The translations under genes and the position numbers were made by a program. The notes beneath the pieces are model-generated. The model ran no database searches and had not been told where the DNA came from. It saw only the letters and a program-made list of their open reading frames with translations. 64,000 nt of DNA from positions 354,457 to 418,456 of the forward strand of contig CAWBBL010000009.1 in assembly GCA_963786985.1 (NCBI GenBank), written 5' to 3'. This document shows, in pieces, positions 34,866-45,182 of this stretch; position 1 is the stretch's first letter; every line of letters starts with the position of its first letter. This DNA is from Desertimonas sp963786985. GTDB lineage: Bacteria > Actinomycetota > Acidimicrobiia > Acidimicrobiales > Ilumatobacteraceae.

Positions 34866-37800
34866 GTGGCGTTGTACATCCACCACGGACCGCAGTTGGC
34901 GCCGCTGGCGACCGGTGTGGTGGATCGCCTCACGGCGATCGGCAGCGACCCGTTCGAACGCCGCGTGGTGGCCGTGCCGACCGCCGGGGTACGTGACTGG
35001 CTCACCCGTCGGATCGCCAGCGACGTCGGTGTCGCCGCCAACATCTGGATGCCCTATCCCGGCCGCTTCTTCGCCGCCGCTGTCGGTCTCGACGACGACG
35101 AGGATCCCTGGCGCGTCGAACGGCTGACCTGGGCCGTCCTCGATGTCCTCGACGACGGCGGCGTCGACGTGCCCGGGTGGGTACCGCGTGTCGTCGGTGG
35201 CGACGGCCCGTCGCGGCGGTTCACGATCGCGCGGCGGATCGCCGACCTGTTCGACCGCTACGCCACGACACGTCCCGAGATCCTCCGCCAGTGGCAACGC
35301 GGGGTGCGTGGTGATGGCACGACACGCGCTACCTCTGTCGGCGGCGCCGAGGCCGCGGGCGACGAGCACACCGTCGGCACGCTGCCGCTGTCCATGCAGT
35401 GGCAGTACGAGCTGTGGTGCCGGGTTGGCGAGCGGATCGGCACCCCGAGCACGTCCGAGGAGATCCCGCAACGGATCGAGGAGTTGCGACGCAACGAGCT
35501 GAGGCCTTCGCTTCCGGCGACCGTCGAGCTGTTCGGCGTGAGCGCGTTGTCGCGGGGCCAGCTCGACGTGCTCGTCGGCCTGGGCCACGGCCGCGACGTG
35601 CACGTGTCCCTACTCCATCCCTCAGCGGTCGCCTGGCTGCGTACGCCACCCATCGAGGTGACCCAGCCAACTGTGCGCAGCCGGCGCGTCGACAAAGAAT
35701 CGCCGGTCGACACACATCCGCTGCTGCGCTCGTGGGGACGCCAACACGCTGAGACCGCGGCGCTCGTGCGCGGACTTCCCGCCGCCGTTGTCGCCGATGC
35801 CGTCGTCGACGCTGCCGCGCCGGGCCGAACGGCATCGTTGCTCGCCCATGTGCGCGCCGATCTCCAGGTCGATCGTCCGTCCACCCCGTTCGTCAGACCG
35901 TCATCGGACACCAGCATCCAGGTCCACGCCTGCCATGGCACGATCCGCCAGTTGGAGGTGTTGCGCGACGCCCTCGGCCACCTGTTCGTCGCCGACCCGT
36001 CGCTGCGACCCGACGACGTCATCGTCATCTGTCCGGACCTCGATCGCTTCGCACCGTTCGCCGCGGCGGTGTTCGGACGCGGCACGCTGCCGATCCCGGT
36101 GATGGTCAGCGACCTGTCGCTGGGCACCGAAAACCCGGTCGCCGCAGCGCTGGCGCGGATCCTGCACACGATCGCCGGGCGTTGCACGGTCAGCGACGTT
36201 CTCGCCGTCGCCGCCCTCGACCCAGTCCGCCGCCGCCTGAACATCACGGTTGACGACCTCGACCGGTACGCCGGATGGACCGAGCGGCTCGGCACGAGGT
36301 GGGGACTCGACATCGACCATCGCCGGGCCTGGCTCGGCGGAGACATCGAGCTCGGCACGTGGGAGTGGTCGCTGCGCTCATTGCTGCTCGGGGCGGCGAT
36401 GCCGGCACCACAACCCCGGCTGGGCTTCGGCGGTATCGCCCCCTTCGACGACCTCGGCGGCGACGACCTGCCGAGCGTCGGCCGGCTTGCCGAGCTCGTC
36501 GCCCGCCTGCGCCGCCTCCGGACGCTGGCGATCGAGCAGCGCACGGTCGGCGAGTGGTGCGAAATTCTCGTCGACACGGTGACCCAGTTCTGCGCAGTGC
36601 CGCCGGTCGACGCCTGGCAACCGGCCACCGTGGTCGAGGCAATCGACGACATCCGCCGTTCGGCGGCGGATGGCGGGCGGGACAGCATGGCACTGCTCGC
36701 CGTCGACGACGTACTGGCTCTCGTCGACAGCGTCGTCGCCCATCCCCGGGGCCGCGTTCAACTGCGGACCGGTCGAGTGACGATCACTGGTACGACACCG
36801 ATGCGCAACGTCCCGGCTCGGGTCATCGCCGTGCTCGGGTTCGACGACATCAGCCTCCGCCGAGCGAGCGTCGACGGCGACGACCTGCTCGCCGTGCGGC
36901 CGTGTGTCGGCGAGCGCGACCGTTACGCCGAACGACGCAATCTGCTCCTCGATGCAATCCTCGCCGCCGACGAGGCCCTGGTCATCACGTGCGACGGCAG
37001 CGACGTCACGACCAATCGGCCGATCCGCTTCGCCGTTCAGCTCAGTGAACTGCTCGACGTCGTGACCGCAACCATCGAACCAGCGGGGGGCGTCGACCCC
37101 TCCGGTGACTCACCCGTGCTGACCCGTCACCCGCTGCACGCCTACGACGAGCGCAACTTCGATCTGGCCGGCGTGTCGGCGGCGGGAGTCTTCAGCTTCG
37201 ACGACGTGATGTGCAAGGCCGCCGAGACCCGCCGGCATCGCTCGGACAGGGCGGCTCCGTGGCGACGTTTCGACGTCGCCACGCCGATTCCGGCGGTCGT
37301 CACACTGGAGCAGCTCGTCGACGCGTGCGTTCGCCCCGCCCACACACTCTTGCGCCATGGCCTCGACGTGCGCTTGCCCGACGAGGTCGAGCGCGTCGAC
37401 CACGAGATCCCCTTGAGTCTCGGCAAGCTGGAAGCTGCGGCTGTCGGCCGACGGTTGCTCGAGCGCTACTGCCGCGAGGCTGGGCGCGTCGCCTCCCGAG
37501 CGGCCGGCGACCGTGAGTGGGAGATCGCCGCCCGAGTGGCGTTCGAGGAATGGGCCGCCGTCGAGCGTCTGTCCGGCGAAGCCCCGCCCGGGCGACTGAT
37601 CGACGACACATTGGTCCAGGTCGCCGACGACATCGACGTCATCACCGAAGCCGCCGGGCGTTGTGGACTCGATCGGCTCGCCGTGCTGTGCGCCGGCGAG
37701 CTGATCGATGTCGACGTCGAGCTCAGCGTGCCGTGGGCGCTGGCCGATCACGACGGCCCCGACCCGCCCGATTTCGTTCGGCTCGTCGACCAGGTCGACC

Positions 37801-38300
37801 GGATCGCCGACGGGGTGATCTGCCGGCTCGGCTACCGCCGGCCACGATCCGGTCTGCTGATCGCGGCGGCCATCGATCTCGCCGCCGCCGTGCTGGTAAC
37901 TGGGGACGCAGGGTGGCGCGCCCTGACCGTCACTCGAGCGGCGCAAGGAAATGGCAGCGCCGAAGCACATCTGTTGGCGGTCACCGCCGCCGATCCGCCG
38001 GTCGCCGCCCGAGCGGTGCTGGAGACGGCCGCCGCGTTGCACCGTGCCGCCCTACGCGGCGCCGTGCCGGTGTTCGAGACGACGACCCGGCGGCTGTACG
38101 ACGATGGCTTCGTCGACGAGGACGAGCTCGACGGCACGGACTACCGCCGAGGAGACCTCGACGATGCGCCCAACTCGTTCGTGTGGGGCAACATCACGGT
38201 TGGCGAGCTGATGGCGCTGTCGCCATCGCCAGCCGAGCTGGCCCAGGCGATCTGGGGCTCGATCCACGCCTTGGCGTCCGTCGACAAGGTCGACGGCTGA
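34866..38300 (+). CDS. recC: Exodeoxyribonuclease V gamma subunit
   Basis: The 1144-residue protein, close to E. coli RecC (1122), starts at GTG 34866. RecC recognises Chi and holds the complex together. Family features include the N-terminal LYIHHGPQLAPLATGVVDRL, VVAVPTAGVRDWLTRRIA, and a helicase-like but degenerate core (VQVHACHGTIRQLEVLRDAL, VILGFDDISLRR-type region near residue 655, ERYAERRNLLLDAILAADE). As usual for RecC, no intact Walker A is seen. TATCAA lies seven bases before the start. The stop overlaps recB by one base, beginning a recC-recB-recD-ybaK operon of overlapping genes. Confidence 0.93.
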   Translation: MALYIHHGPQLAPLATGVVDRLTAIGSDPFERRVVAVPTAGVRDWLTRRIASDVGVAANIWMPYPGRFFAAAVGLDDDEDPWRVERLTWAVLDVLDDGGVDVPGWVPRVVGGDGPSRRFTIARRIADLFDRYATTRPEILRQWQRGVRGDGTTRATSVGGAEAAGDEHTVGTLPLSMQWQYELWCRVGERIGTPSTSEEIPQRIEELRRNELRPSLPATVELFGVSALSRGQLDVLVGLGHGRDVHVSLLHPSAVAWLRTPPIEVTQPTVRSRRVDKESPVDTHPLLRSWGRQHAETAALVRGLPAAVVADAVVDAAAPGRTASLLAHVRADLQVDRPSTPFVRPSSDTSIQVHACHGTIRQLEVLRDALGHLFVADPSLRPDDVIVICPDLDRFAPFAAAVFGRGTLPIPVMVSDLSLGTENPVAAALARILHTIAGRCTVSDVLAVAALDPVRRRLNITVDDLDRYAGWTERLGTRWGLDIDHRRAWLGGDIELGTWEWSLRSLLLGAAMPAPQPRLGFGGIAPFDDLGGDDLPSVGRLAELVARLRRLRTLAIEQRTVGEWCEILVDTVTQFCAVPPVDAWQPATVVEAIDDIRRSAADGGRDSMALLAVDDVLALVDSVVAHPRGRVQLRTGRVTITGTTPMRNVPARVIAVLGFDDISLRRASVDGDDLLAVRPCVGERDRYAERRNLLLDAILAADEALVITCDGSDVTTNRPIRFAVQLSELLDVVTATIEPAGGVDPSGDSPVLTRHPLHAYDERNFDLAGVSAAGVFSFDDVMCKAAETRRHRSDRAAPWRRFDVATPIPAVVTLEQLVDACVRPAHTLLRHGLDVRLPDEVERVDHEIPLSLGKLEAAAVGRRLLERYCREAGRVASRAAGDREWEIAARVAFEEWAAVERLSGEAPPGRLIDDTLVQVADDIDVITEAAGRCGLDRLAVLCAGELIDVDVELSVPWALADHDGPDPPDFVRLVDQVDRIADGVICRLGYRRPRSGLLIAAAIDLAAAVLVTGDAGWRALTVTRAAQGNGSAEAHLLAVTAADPPVAARAVLETAAALHRAALRGAVPVFETTTRRLYDDGFVDEDELDGTDYRRGDLDDAPNSFVWGNITVGELMALSPSPAELAQAIWGSIHALASVDKVDG

Positions 38301-41300
38301 TGGCGGCCACTGCCTTCGACCTGACCGGCCCGCTGCCCAGCGGCCGGACGCTCATCGAGGCGAGCGCGGGCACCGGTAAGACCTTCTCGATCGCGGCCCT
38401 CGTCACTCGGTTCGTCGCTGGCGACCTCGCCCACCACGATCTGACCGAAGGCGTCGACATCGACGAGGTCCTCGTCGTCACGTACACCCGAGCTGCAGCC
38501 GCCGAACTTCGCGACCGCATCCGGGCCAAGTTGAAGGTCGCCGCTGAGTACCTCGAAGGCGCCGCGCTGCCGTCCGGTGACGAGTGGCTCGTCGTGTTCG
38601 ACGCCGGGTCGCCACGGGTTCGCCAACGGCGCAGTGCGCGGATCCGGGGGGCCCTGGCCCGCTTCGACGAGGCGACGATCACGACGATCCACGGCTTCTG
38701 TCAGCAGGCCTTGGCCCAGAGTGGTCTGCGCGCGGGCGCGGGAGACGCCGTCGAACTCATCGAGAACGACGCCCAGCTCGTCGCCGAGGTTGTGCGCGAC
38801 CTCCTGCTCGCCCGCCTGGCCGACGCCCCGCTGGCCTTGTCCCCCGATCGGCACGGCCGGCCCACCGACCACCGGTCGTTCGGCCCCAACGCCGTGCACG
38901 CCCGACGTCCGTTGTCGCCGGGCGAGGTCGAGCGGCATCTCGTCGCCACCGTACGCGCCGTGCTCATGAATCGAGGGGCGCGCCGCGCTCCCGATCCGGC
39001 GATCGGCGGACTGGCAGGTGGATGGTCGACGTGCGTCGCCGAGGCAGTCGCCGAGGTCGAGCGACGCCAGCGAGTCCGTCGGCAGATCGGCTACGACCGA
39101 CTCGTCAGCGACCTCGCAGCTGCGCTTGCCGAGCCGCGCGAGGGTCCGCAGCTCGCCGCCCAGCTGGCCGCCCGCTATCGGCTCGTCCTCGTCGACGAAT
39201 TCCAGGACACCGATCGGTTGCAGTGGGAGATCTTCGACCGCGCCTTCTCCGGCCACCGACTGATCACCGTCGGAGATCCGAAACAGGCGATCTTCCGGTT
39301 CCGCGGCGCCGACGTGCACGCCTATCTCGACGCCGTGCGCAGCGCCCAGCGGACAACGCTGCGCACCAACCATCGCTCCGATCGACAGCTCCTCGACGCC
39401 CTCGGCCTGTTGTTCGACGGCGCTCGGCTCGGTCACGCCGACATCGAGTTCGCCCGCGTCGACGCCAGCCCGACCGCCCCGCACAATGCCCTCGGCGAGG
39501 TGCCGATCCACCTGCGCGTCGTACCCGATGACCCTGCTGTAGCCCACACGTCGCAGGGCATGGAGGCCGGTGCTGCCGCCGCCCTCGTCGTGGCCGACGT
39601 CGCCTCGCGCGTCCGCACCATGCTCGACACCGCGGTGATCGGAAGGGGCCGGGACTCGCGCCGCGTGCAGCCGTCCGACATCGGCATCCTCGTCCCGTCG
39701 CAGCGCCGTGCTGCGGAAACGGCCAACGTGTTGCGCGAATGGGGTATCCCCACCGTCCGTGCCCGGACCGGGTCGGTCCTGCAGTCCGATGCCGCAGTGC
39801 AGTGGCGCCTGCTGCTCGCCGGACTGGCGACGCCTGCCTCTGCACCCGTGGCCCGGGCCGTCGGACTCTCGTGGTTCTTCGACGTTGCCCCGGCCGAGCT
39901 CGTCGAACGGCCTGGTGGTGCCGCGGCCGACGGTGACACCGACACCCGGCTCGCCCAGCTCCAGCGCCGTTTGGCGGCACTCGCCGAGCGACTGCGCAGC
40001 GATGGTGTTGGCGCCCTCTACGAGGAGGTGCGGGCCAGCCAGGCGCTGCTCGACGCCGTGCTCGGCCGGCCCAACGGCGATCGTGACCTCACCGACCTCG
40101 ACCACCTTGGCGAACTGCTCGTCGCCGAATTCGGCGGAAAGCCGGCGGAGCCGTCGGCGGTCGCCGATGCATTCGACCGGATGATCGCCCACGCCGACGA
40201 CCTCTTCGAGACGTCGATGCGCAGGGTCGAGTCGGATGGCGACGCCGTGCGCATCACCACCGTGCATTCGGCCAAGGGGCTCGAGTATCCGGTGGTCCTC
40301 GTCCCGTTCGCCTACACGGAACGCCCGGCGGCGAGCCGACCCTACGTGTACAACGAGGCCGACGGTCGGGTGGTCGACGTCGCCTCGTGGGTGGCGTGGG
40401 GCGACGGTGCCGACGAGGGCGGCAAGGAGGCGCTGGCCGCCCTCGCCGAACGTAAGCGGCTCGCCAAGGTCGAAGTCGACGGCGATGCGTTACGTCTGCT
40501 CTATGTCGCCCTCACCCGCGCCATGCACCATCTGGAGATCTGGTGGGCGCCGACGCGTGGCGCCGGGACGTCGGCCCTCGGTCGACTGCTGCTCGATCGC
40601 TGGGGTGCCGGTCCCGTGTTCAACTCGCCGCTCGGCGACGCCTACGAGCGCGCCGACACGGCCACCACGAGCAAGCAGGTCGATGCCCTGGTGGCTGCGT
40701 CGAATGGCACGATCGCCCGCTTCGACGTCCCGCTCGAGCAGCCCGTGCGCACACCGCTGCCGTTGCTCGCCGCGCCGGCGAGCCTGCTCGCCGTGGCCGA
40801 CTCCGGGTGTCGCCATCCACTGGCCGATCCAGCTCGGCGCACGTGGTCGTTCACGGCAATCACGTCCCGACTGGCCAGTTCACCGCCGGATCGGGCGACC
40901 GTCGCGCCCGTGGCCGGCGGGTACGACGAGCTGCCGCCGAGCGACGCGGCGGGCGAGCCAGGGTCCGGGGCCGACTCGAGCGTGCCACTCGTTGTTGCAC
41001 CTCCGGGGGTCCTGCCGCTGGGCAGCGCACCAGGCGGTACGACGTTCGGCATCGCTGTCCACCAGGTCCTCGAGATGGTCGACCTCACCTCGCCGACGCT
41101 TGCCGACGACATGGCCGAGCGTGTCGGCGAGGTGTCGCGGCGGTCCGGTCTGATGCTCGACGTGCCGACGACGACCACCGGTCTCTTGGCCGTCGTCGAC
41201 ACACCGCTCGGCGAGCAGTTCGACCATCGCCCGCTGCGCTCCTTCGCGGCGGCCGACCGCCTTGCCGAGCTGGCGTTCGACCTCTCGTTCGAGTCCAACC

Positions 41301-41818
41301 GGGTCGCCGCAGCGGACATCGGCAAGGTGCTGGCGACGACCCTCGACCCCGCCGACCCGCTGCTCGAGTACGGCCACGACCTCGCCTCGGCGCTGGCCGT
41401 CACCGAACTCGCCGGGTGGCTCACCGGGTCGATCGACGCCGTGTTCCGCGTCGGCACCGCTGATCATCGGTTTGTCGTCGTCGACTACAAGTCGAACCGC
41501 CTGCATCGGCGCGACGCCGTCGATCCGCTGGCGGCGTACCACCCCGACGTGCTCGTCGAGGCGATGACCCACAGCCATTACCCGCTGCAGGCAATGCTCT
41601 ACTCCGTCGCCCTCCACCGCTATCTGAGTTGGCGGCTCGGATCTGGGTACGACCCCGTTCGCCAGCTCGGTGGCATCGCCTATCTGTTCGTGCGCGGCAT
41701 GATCGGCACCGAAACTCCGACGGTCGACGACCGGCCGTTCGGGGTGTTTTCGTGGCAGCCACCGGCACGCACCGTGCTCGAGCTCGACGCCCTGTTCCGT
41801 GGCGGGAGTCGCCGCTGA
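38300..41818 (+). CDS. recB: Exodeoxyribonuclease V beta subunit (helicase-nuclease)
   Basis: The 1172-residue protein is a superfamily 1 helicase plus nuclease. Walker A is EASAGTGKTFSIAALV at residues 20-35. Further motifs are TTIHGFCQQAL, Walker B VLVDEFQDTDRLQWEIF, VGDPKQAIFRFRGAD, VHSAKGLEYPVVLVPF and LLYVALTRAMHHLE. The C-terminal RecB-type nuclease has GIDAVFRVG-like metal site and VVVDYKSNRL near residue 1062 (PD-(D/E)xK). All catalytic residues appear intact. ATG 38300 overlaps the recC stop (TGATG) and the end overlaps recD in the same way, so the three subunits are coupled in translation. Confidence 0.96.
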   Translation: MAATAFDLTGPLPSGRTLIEASAGTGKTFSIAALVTRFVAGDLAHHDLTEGVDIDEVLVVTYTRAAAAELRDRIRAKLKVAAEYLEGAALPSGDEWLVVFDAGSPRVRQRRSARIRGALARFDEATITTIHGFCQQALAQSGLRAGAGDAVELIENDAQLVAEVVRDLLLARLADAPLALSPDRHGRPTDHRSFGPNAVHARRPLSPGEVERHLVATVRAVLMNRGARRAPDPAIGGLAGGWSTCVAEAVAEVERRQRVRRQIGYDRLVSDLAAALAEPREGPQLAAQLAARYRLVLVDEFQDTDRLQWEIFDRAFSGHRLITVGDPKQAIFRFRGADVHAYLDAVRSAQRTTLRTNHRSDRQLLDALGLLFDGARLGHADIEFARVDASPTAPHNALGEVPIHLRVVPDDPAVAHTSQGMEAGAAAALVVADVASRVRTMLDTAVIGRGRDSRRVQPSDIGILVPSQRRAAETANVLREWGIPTVRARTGSVLQSDAAVQWRLLLAGLATPASAPVARAVGLSWFFDVAPAELVERPGGAAADGDTDTRLAQLQRRLAALAERLRSDGVGALYEEVRASQALLDAVLGRPNGDRDLTDLDHLGELLVAEFGGKPAEPSAVADAFDRMIAHADDLFETSMRRVESDGDAVRITTVHSAKGLEYPVVLVPFAYTERPAASRPYVYNEADGRVVDVASWVAWGDGADEGGKEALAALAERKRLAKVEVDGDALRLLYVALTRAMHHLEIWWAPTRGAGTSALGRLLLDRWGAGPVFNSPLGDAYERADTATTSKQVDALVAASNGTIARFDVPLEQPVRTPLPLLAAPASLLAVADSGCRHPLADPARRTWSFTAITSRLASSPPDRATVAPVAGGYDELPPSDAAGEPGSGADSSVPLVVAPPGVLPLGSAPGGTTFGIAVHQVLEMVDLTSPTLADDMAERVGEVSRRSGLMLDVPTTTTGLLAVVDTPLGEQFDHRPLRSFAAADRLAELAFDLSFESNRVAAADIGKVLATTLDPADPLLEYGHDLASALAVTELAGWLTGSIDAVFRVGTADHRFVVVDYKSNRLHRRDAVDPLAAYHPDVLVEAMTHSHYPLQAMLYSVALHRYLSWRLGSGYDPVRQLGGIAYLFVRGMIGTETPTVDDRPFGVFSWQPPARTVLELDALFRGGSRR

Positions 41819-43677
41819 TGCTCACCGTGCCGACGAGCGTCGCCGTCGTCCAGCCGTGGTTCGACGCCGGGGTGTTCGGACCGACCGAGGTGCACGCCGC
41901 GGCGGTGGTGTCCGAACTGCTCGAACCGGACCCCGACACCGATCTCGTGGTGCTCGCCTTCGCCCTCGCCCTGTGGGCCCCGCAACACGGCCACTCGTGC
42001 ATCGACCTCGACACGATCGCCGAACTCGTCGCCGCCGAGCTGGCGACCGACCTCGCCGACCGCGACGAGGTCGCGGCGTCGATCGTGTCGGCACCATTGC
42101 CGTGGCCGCCTCTGTCTCGGTGGCTGACCGCGTTGCGCGTCAGCGCGGCGGTACGCGAGGTGTCGGCGGTCGACGAGGTCGCCGTGCTCGACGAACGACC
42201 ACTCGTGCTGTTCGGACATCGGGTGTATACCCAACGCCACTGGGTCGACGAGTGCGCCGTCGCCGTCACCATCCGCCGCCGTGCTCGGCGACGGGTGGCG
42301 CCGACGATGTCGACAACGGTGCTCGACTGCCTGCTGCCCCCGATCGTCGACGGTGTCGCCAACCCTCAGAACATCGCGGCGAACATGGTGGCGGAGGGTT
42401 TGCTGACGATCATCGTGGGCGGGCCGGGGACCGGCAAGACGCATACCCTCGCCAACCTCCTCGCCGCCGAGCTGGCCGGATCGACCGATGTCCGGATCTG
42501 CCTGGCGGCGCCCACGGGCAAGGCCGCCGGGCGCCTCACCGAGGCTGTTGTCGCCACGGCCGCGCGTGGTGTGTCGACGGGCGATCTCGACGCTGGCGTG
42601 GCGACCCGGTTGGCCGGGCTGCAGGCGACAACGGTGCACCGCCTGCTCGGTGGCCGCCGGGACGTCCGGACGCGCTTCCGTCATGACGCCGACAACCTTC
42701 TCGACGCCGATCTCATCGTCGTCGACGAGACGTCGATGATCGCCCTGCCGCTGATCGCCCGGATGCTCGCCGCCCTGCCCGAGACCTGCCGGCTCGTCCT
42801 CGTCGGCGATCCCGATCAGTTGCGCAGCATCGAGGTCGGCACGGTGCTCGCTGACCTCGTGGCCGCTGGTCAACCAGGTGGGTTGCTCACCGGCGACGTC
42901 GTCCGGCTGGTCAGCCAACACCGCACCGGGGTGGGCTCGCCGATCGGGCCGCTCGCCGACTCGATCCGCCGAGGCGACGCCGCCACCGTGGTCGATCTGC
43001 TGCGCGCCGAGGATGACGATCGACTGCAGTTCGTCGAAGTGGTTGACGGTGCCCTGCCGCAGAGGGCGATCGACGCGGTGCTCGGCGCGGTCGGACCGGC
43101 CTATCTCGCAGCCCGGGAGGCCGCCGCCGCCGACGACCGGCCCCTCGCCTTCGCGGCCGCCGGGTCGGCGCGCATCCTGTGCGGGCATCGGCGTGGGCCG
43201 TTCGGCGTCGCGCGGTGGAACGAGTGGGTCGAGTCACGAGTTGCCGGCCACGATGCCGCCGGCGACCTGCGACCACTCGCCGGGCGTCCGCTGTTGGCGA
43301 CGCGCAATGATCCGCGCACCGGACTGTCGAACGGCGACCCGGGCGTGCTCGTGCGGGCCGATCATGCACCGCGGGCGGTCTTCCGCCGCGGCGGTGCGCT
43401 GGTCACGTTCGATCTCGCCGAGCTCGACGCCGTCGACACCGCCTATGCCCTCACGGTGCACAAGAGCCAGGGGTCGGAATACGACACGGTCGCCGCCGTC
43501 CACCCGCCCGCCGATTCGCCATTGGTCAGCCGGGAGCTGCTGTACACCGCCGTCACTCGCGCCGCCGGCCGGCTTGTCGTGGTGGGTTCGGTCGAGTCGA
43601 TCCGGCGGGCGGTGCTGACACCCACTCGACGGGTGACCGGCCTGGCCGACGCCCTTCGTGGCGAGACCGTGACGTGA
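41818..43677 (+). CDS. recD: Exodeoxyribonuclease V alpha subunit (5'-3' helicase)
   Basis: The 619-residue SF1B helicase is slightly longer than E. coli RecD (608). Walker A is IIVGGPGTGKTHTLANLL near residue 200, followed by LAAPTGKAAGRLTEAV, TVHRLLG, Walker B LIVVDETSMIALPLIARML, LVGDPDQLRSIEVGTVL, and the C-terminal YALTVHKSQGSEYDTV and LLYTAVTRAAGRLVVVG. ATG 41818 overlaps the recB stop, and the stop overlaps ybaK. Confidence 0.95.
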   Translation: MLTVPTSVAVVQPWFDAGVFGPTEVHAAAVVSELLEPDPDTDLVVLAFALALWAPQHGHSCIDLDTIAELVAAELATDLADRDEVAASIVSAPLPWPPLSRWLTALRVSAAVREVSAVDEVAVLDERPLVLFGHRVYTQRHWVDECAVAVTIRRRARRRVAPTMSTTVLDCLLPPIVDGVANPQNIAANMVAEGLLTIIVGGPGTGKTHTLANLLAAELAGSTDVRICLAAPTGKAAGRLTEAVVATAARGVSTGDLDAGVATRLAGLQATTVHRLLGGRRDVRTRFRHDADNLLDADLIVVDETSMIALPLIARMLAALPETCRLVLVGDPDQLRSIEVGTVLADLVAAGQPGGLLTGDVVRLVSQHRTGVGSPIGPLADSIRRGDAATVVDLLRAEDDDRLQFVEVVDGALPQRAIDAVLGAVGPAYLAAREAAAADDRPLAFAAAGSARILCGHRRGPFGVARWNEWVESRVAGHDAAGDLRPLAGRPLLATRNDPRTGLSNGDPGVLVRADHAPRAVFRRGGALVTFDLAELDAVDTAYALTVHKSQGSEYDTVAAVHPPADSPLVSRELLYTAVTRAAGRLVVVGSVESIRRAVLTPTRRVTGLADALRGETVT

Positions 43678-44138
43678 CGCCGGCTGTGCGCGCCCTGGAA
43701 GCCGCGGGTGTGGCCTTCACCGTTCACGAGTTCGATCACGACGGGGCGACGCGTGACTTCGGGCGGGTTGCCGCCGCCGCTCTCGCACTCGATCCCGATC
43801 AGGTCTTCAAGACGCTCGTCGTCGCCGCCGACGGAGCGCTTGCTGTCGCCGTCGCGCCGGTGAGTCGTCAGCTCTCGCTGAAGGCGATGGCCACGGCCCT
43901 CGGCGCCAAGCGCGCCGAGCTGGGCGAGCCGTCCACTGTCGAGCGCATCACCGGCTACGTGGTCGGCGGGATCAGCCCGTTCGGGCAACGCCGGCGCCTG
44001 CCCACGGTGATCGACGATACGTGCGAGCTGTTCGACACGATCTACGTCAGCGGAGGCCGGCGCGGTCTCGATCTCGGAGTTGCGCCGGGTGATCTCGTCG
44101 CGGTCACCGGAGCAATCGTCGCGAGGATCACGGCGTGA
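43674..44138 (+). CDS. ybaK: Cys-tRNA(Pro)/Cys-tRNA(Cys) deacylase YbaK
   Basis: The 154-residue YbaK/EbsC-type trans-editing protein removes mischarged Cys from tRNA-Pro. Features are FTVHEFDHD, VFKTLVVAADGALAVAVAPVSRQLSLKAMA with the conserved Lys of YbaK (VFKTL), TGYVVGGISPFGQRRRLPTVID and SGGRRGLDLGVAPGDLV. GTG 43674 overlaps the recD stop by four bases (GTGA). Its place at the end of a recombination operon is not known to have functional meaning. Confidence 0.92.
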   Translation: MTPAVRALEAAGVAFTVHEFDHDGATRDFGRVAAAALALDPDQVFKTLVVAADGALAVAVAPVSRQLSLKAMATALGAKRAELGEPSTVERITGYVVGGISPFGQRRRLPTVIDDTCELFDTIYVSGGRRGLDLGVAPGDLVAVTGAIVARITA

Positions 44139-44157
44139 TGGCGCGCCGTCGAGTCTG

Positions 44158-45060
44158 TCAGCGCGCCGGGTGGCGGAGCATCGCCTCGATGCGGGCGACC
44201 CGCGTCCGGGCCGGCGGGTGGCTGGCGGCGAGTCGCTGACGCCAGCCCACCGAGCGCTGACCGCCACCGAGGGCGATCACCCGGCGTAGGGCAGCGGCGA
44301 GGTTGCGCCCGTAGCCCATCCGGACCGCGCGCCGGTCGGCCTGGAACTCGCTGTTCTGGCCGACCACGTTGCCCACGGAGTCCGCGGCGTAGAGGGCGGC
44401 GAGGAACGGCCACGACAGCACCGTGAGCAGTGCGGCGGTGACCCGGCCGACGGCGGTCAACACCGGCGAGTTGGACGCAAAGGCGTTCGTCGCCGCGGTG
44501 GCGACGTTTTCCAGCCAGAAGCCGATGCGGGCCAGGACGACGACGGGGAGCGACAGCCAGTGGCGAATCGTCAGGGCCACCGTGTGCAGGCCGAGATGGT
44601 GGCTGAGCTCATGGGCGAGTACTCCGGCGAGCTCATGCTCGGGGAGTTCCTCGATGGCGAACGTCGTGACGACGACGAGATGACCGCCACACGCGAAGGC
44701 GTTGACCTCGTCGAGGGGGAGAACGCGGAGCATGTAGCGATCCGGCGGAAGGTCGTTCATCCGGGCGAGGCTGCGCCAGTGCGGAGCGATGATGCGCAGC
44801 TCGTCACGCGTCGGCTTGCGCGCTCCGAACAGCGGTGTGAGCACGACGGCCTGGATCGGGCGGACGAACAGGAGCACGGCAGCGACGCAGTAGCCGGTGG
44901 CGAACAACCAGAACGGGATGTCCCAGGCGAGCCGGACGAGCAACCAGATGAGGAACAGAGCGAGCAGGCAGAACGGCAGGACGACCACTGCCGGTCCGAA
45001 CGCCGAGACCGCCGCTGCGTCGACGTGCCGCGACGACCGCTTCTGGGTGCGCGCCGGCAT
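44158..45060 (-). CDS. M48 family membrane metalloprotease
   Basis: The 300-residue protein has two N-terminal transmembrane helices (about 20-44 and 50-70) and the zinc motif H150-E-L-S-H154 in VLAHELSHHLG, with the third ligand Glu in NSEFQADRRAVRMG. This is the HtpX/Ste24-like arrangement, used for membrane protein quality control. ATG 45060 has TAGCCT seven bases upstream (leaderless). It is convergent with ybaK and divergent from the esterase. Confidence 0.9.
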   Translation of the reverse strand: MPARTQKRSSRHVDAAAVSAFGPAVVVLPFCLLALFLIWLLVRLAWDIPFWLFATGYCVAAVLLFVRPIQAVVLTPLFGARKPTRDELRIIAPHWRSLARMNDLPPDRYMLRVLPLDEVNAFACGGHLVVVTTFAIEELPEHELAGVLAHELSHHLGLHTVALTIRHWLSLPVVVLARIGFWLENVATAATNAFASNSPVLTAVGRVTAALLTVLSWPFLAALYAADSVGNVVGQNSEFQADRRAVRMGYGRNLAAALRRVIALGGGQRSVGWRQRLAASHPPARTRVARIEAMLRHPAR

Positions 45061-45182
45061 CGATGCGAGGCTAGGGGTTTGCCCGGTCTGCGCAGCGCAC
45101 TGCTCGCGGGTCGGTGCCTCCCGATGTGTGAACCGGCGCACGGGGGAGTGATTGGCGGTGATCGCTGTGAGAATCGCCGGCC

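Noticed and set aside
38141..40267. 708-codon open frame antisense to recB
   Set aside because: Shadow of a strongly conserved GC-rich gene; its translation has no recognisable domain.
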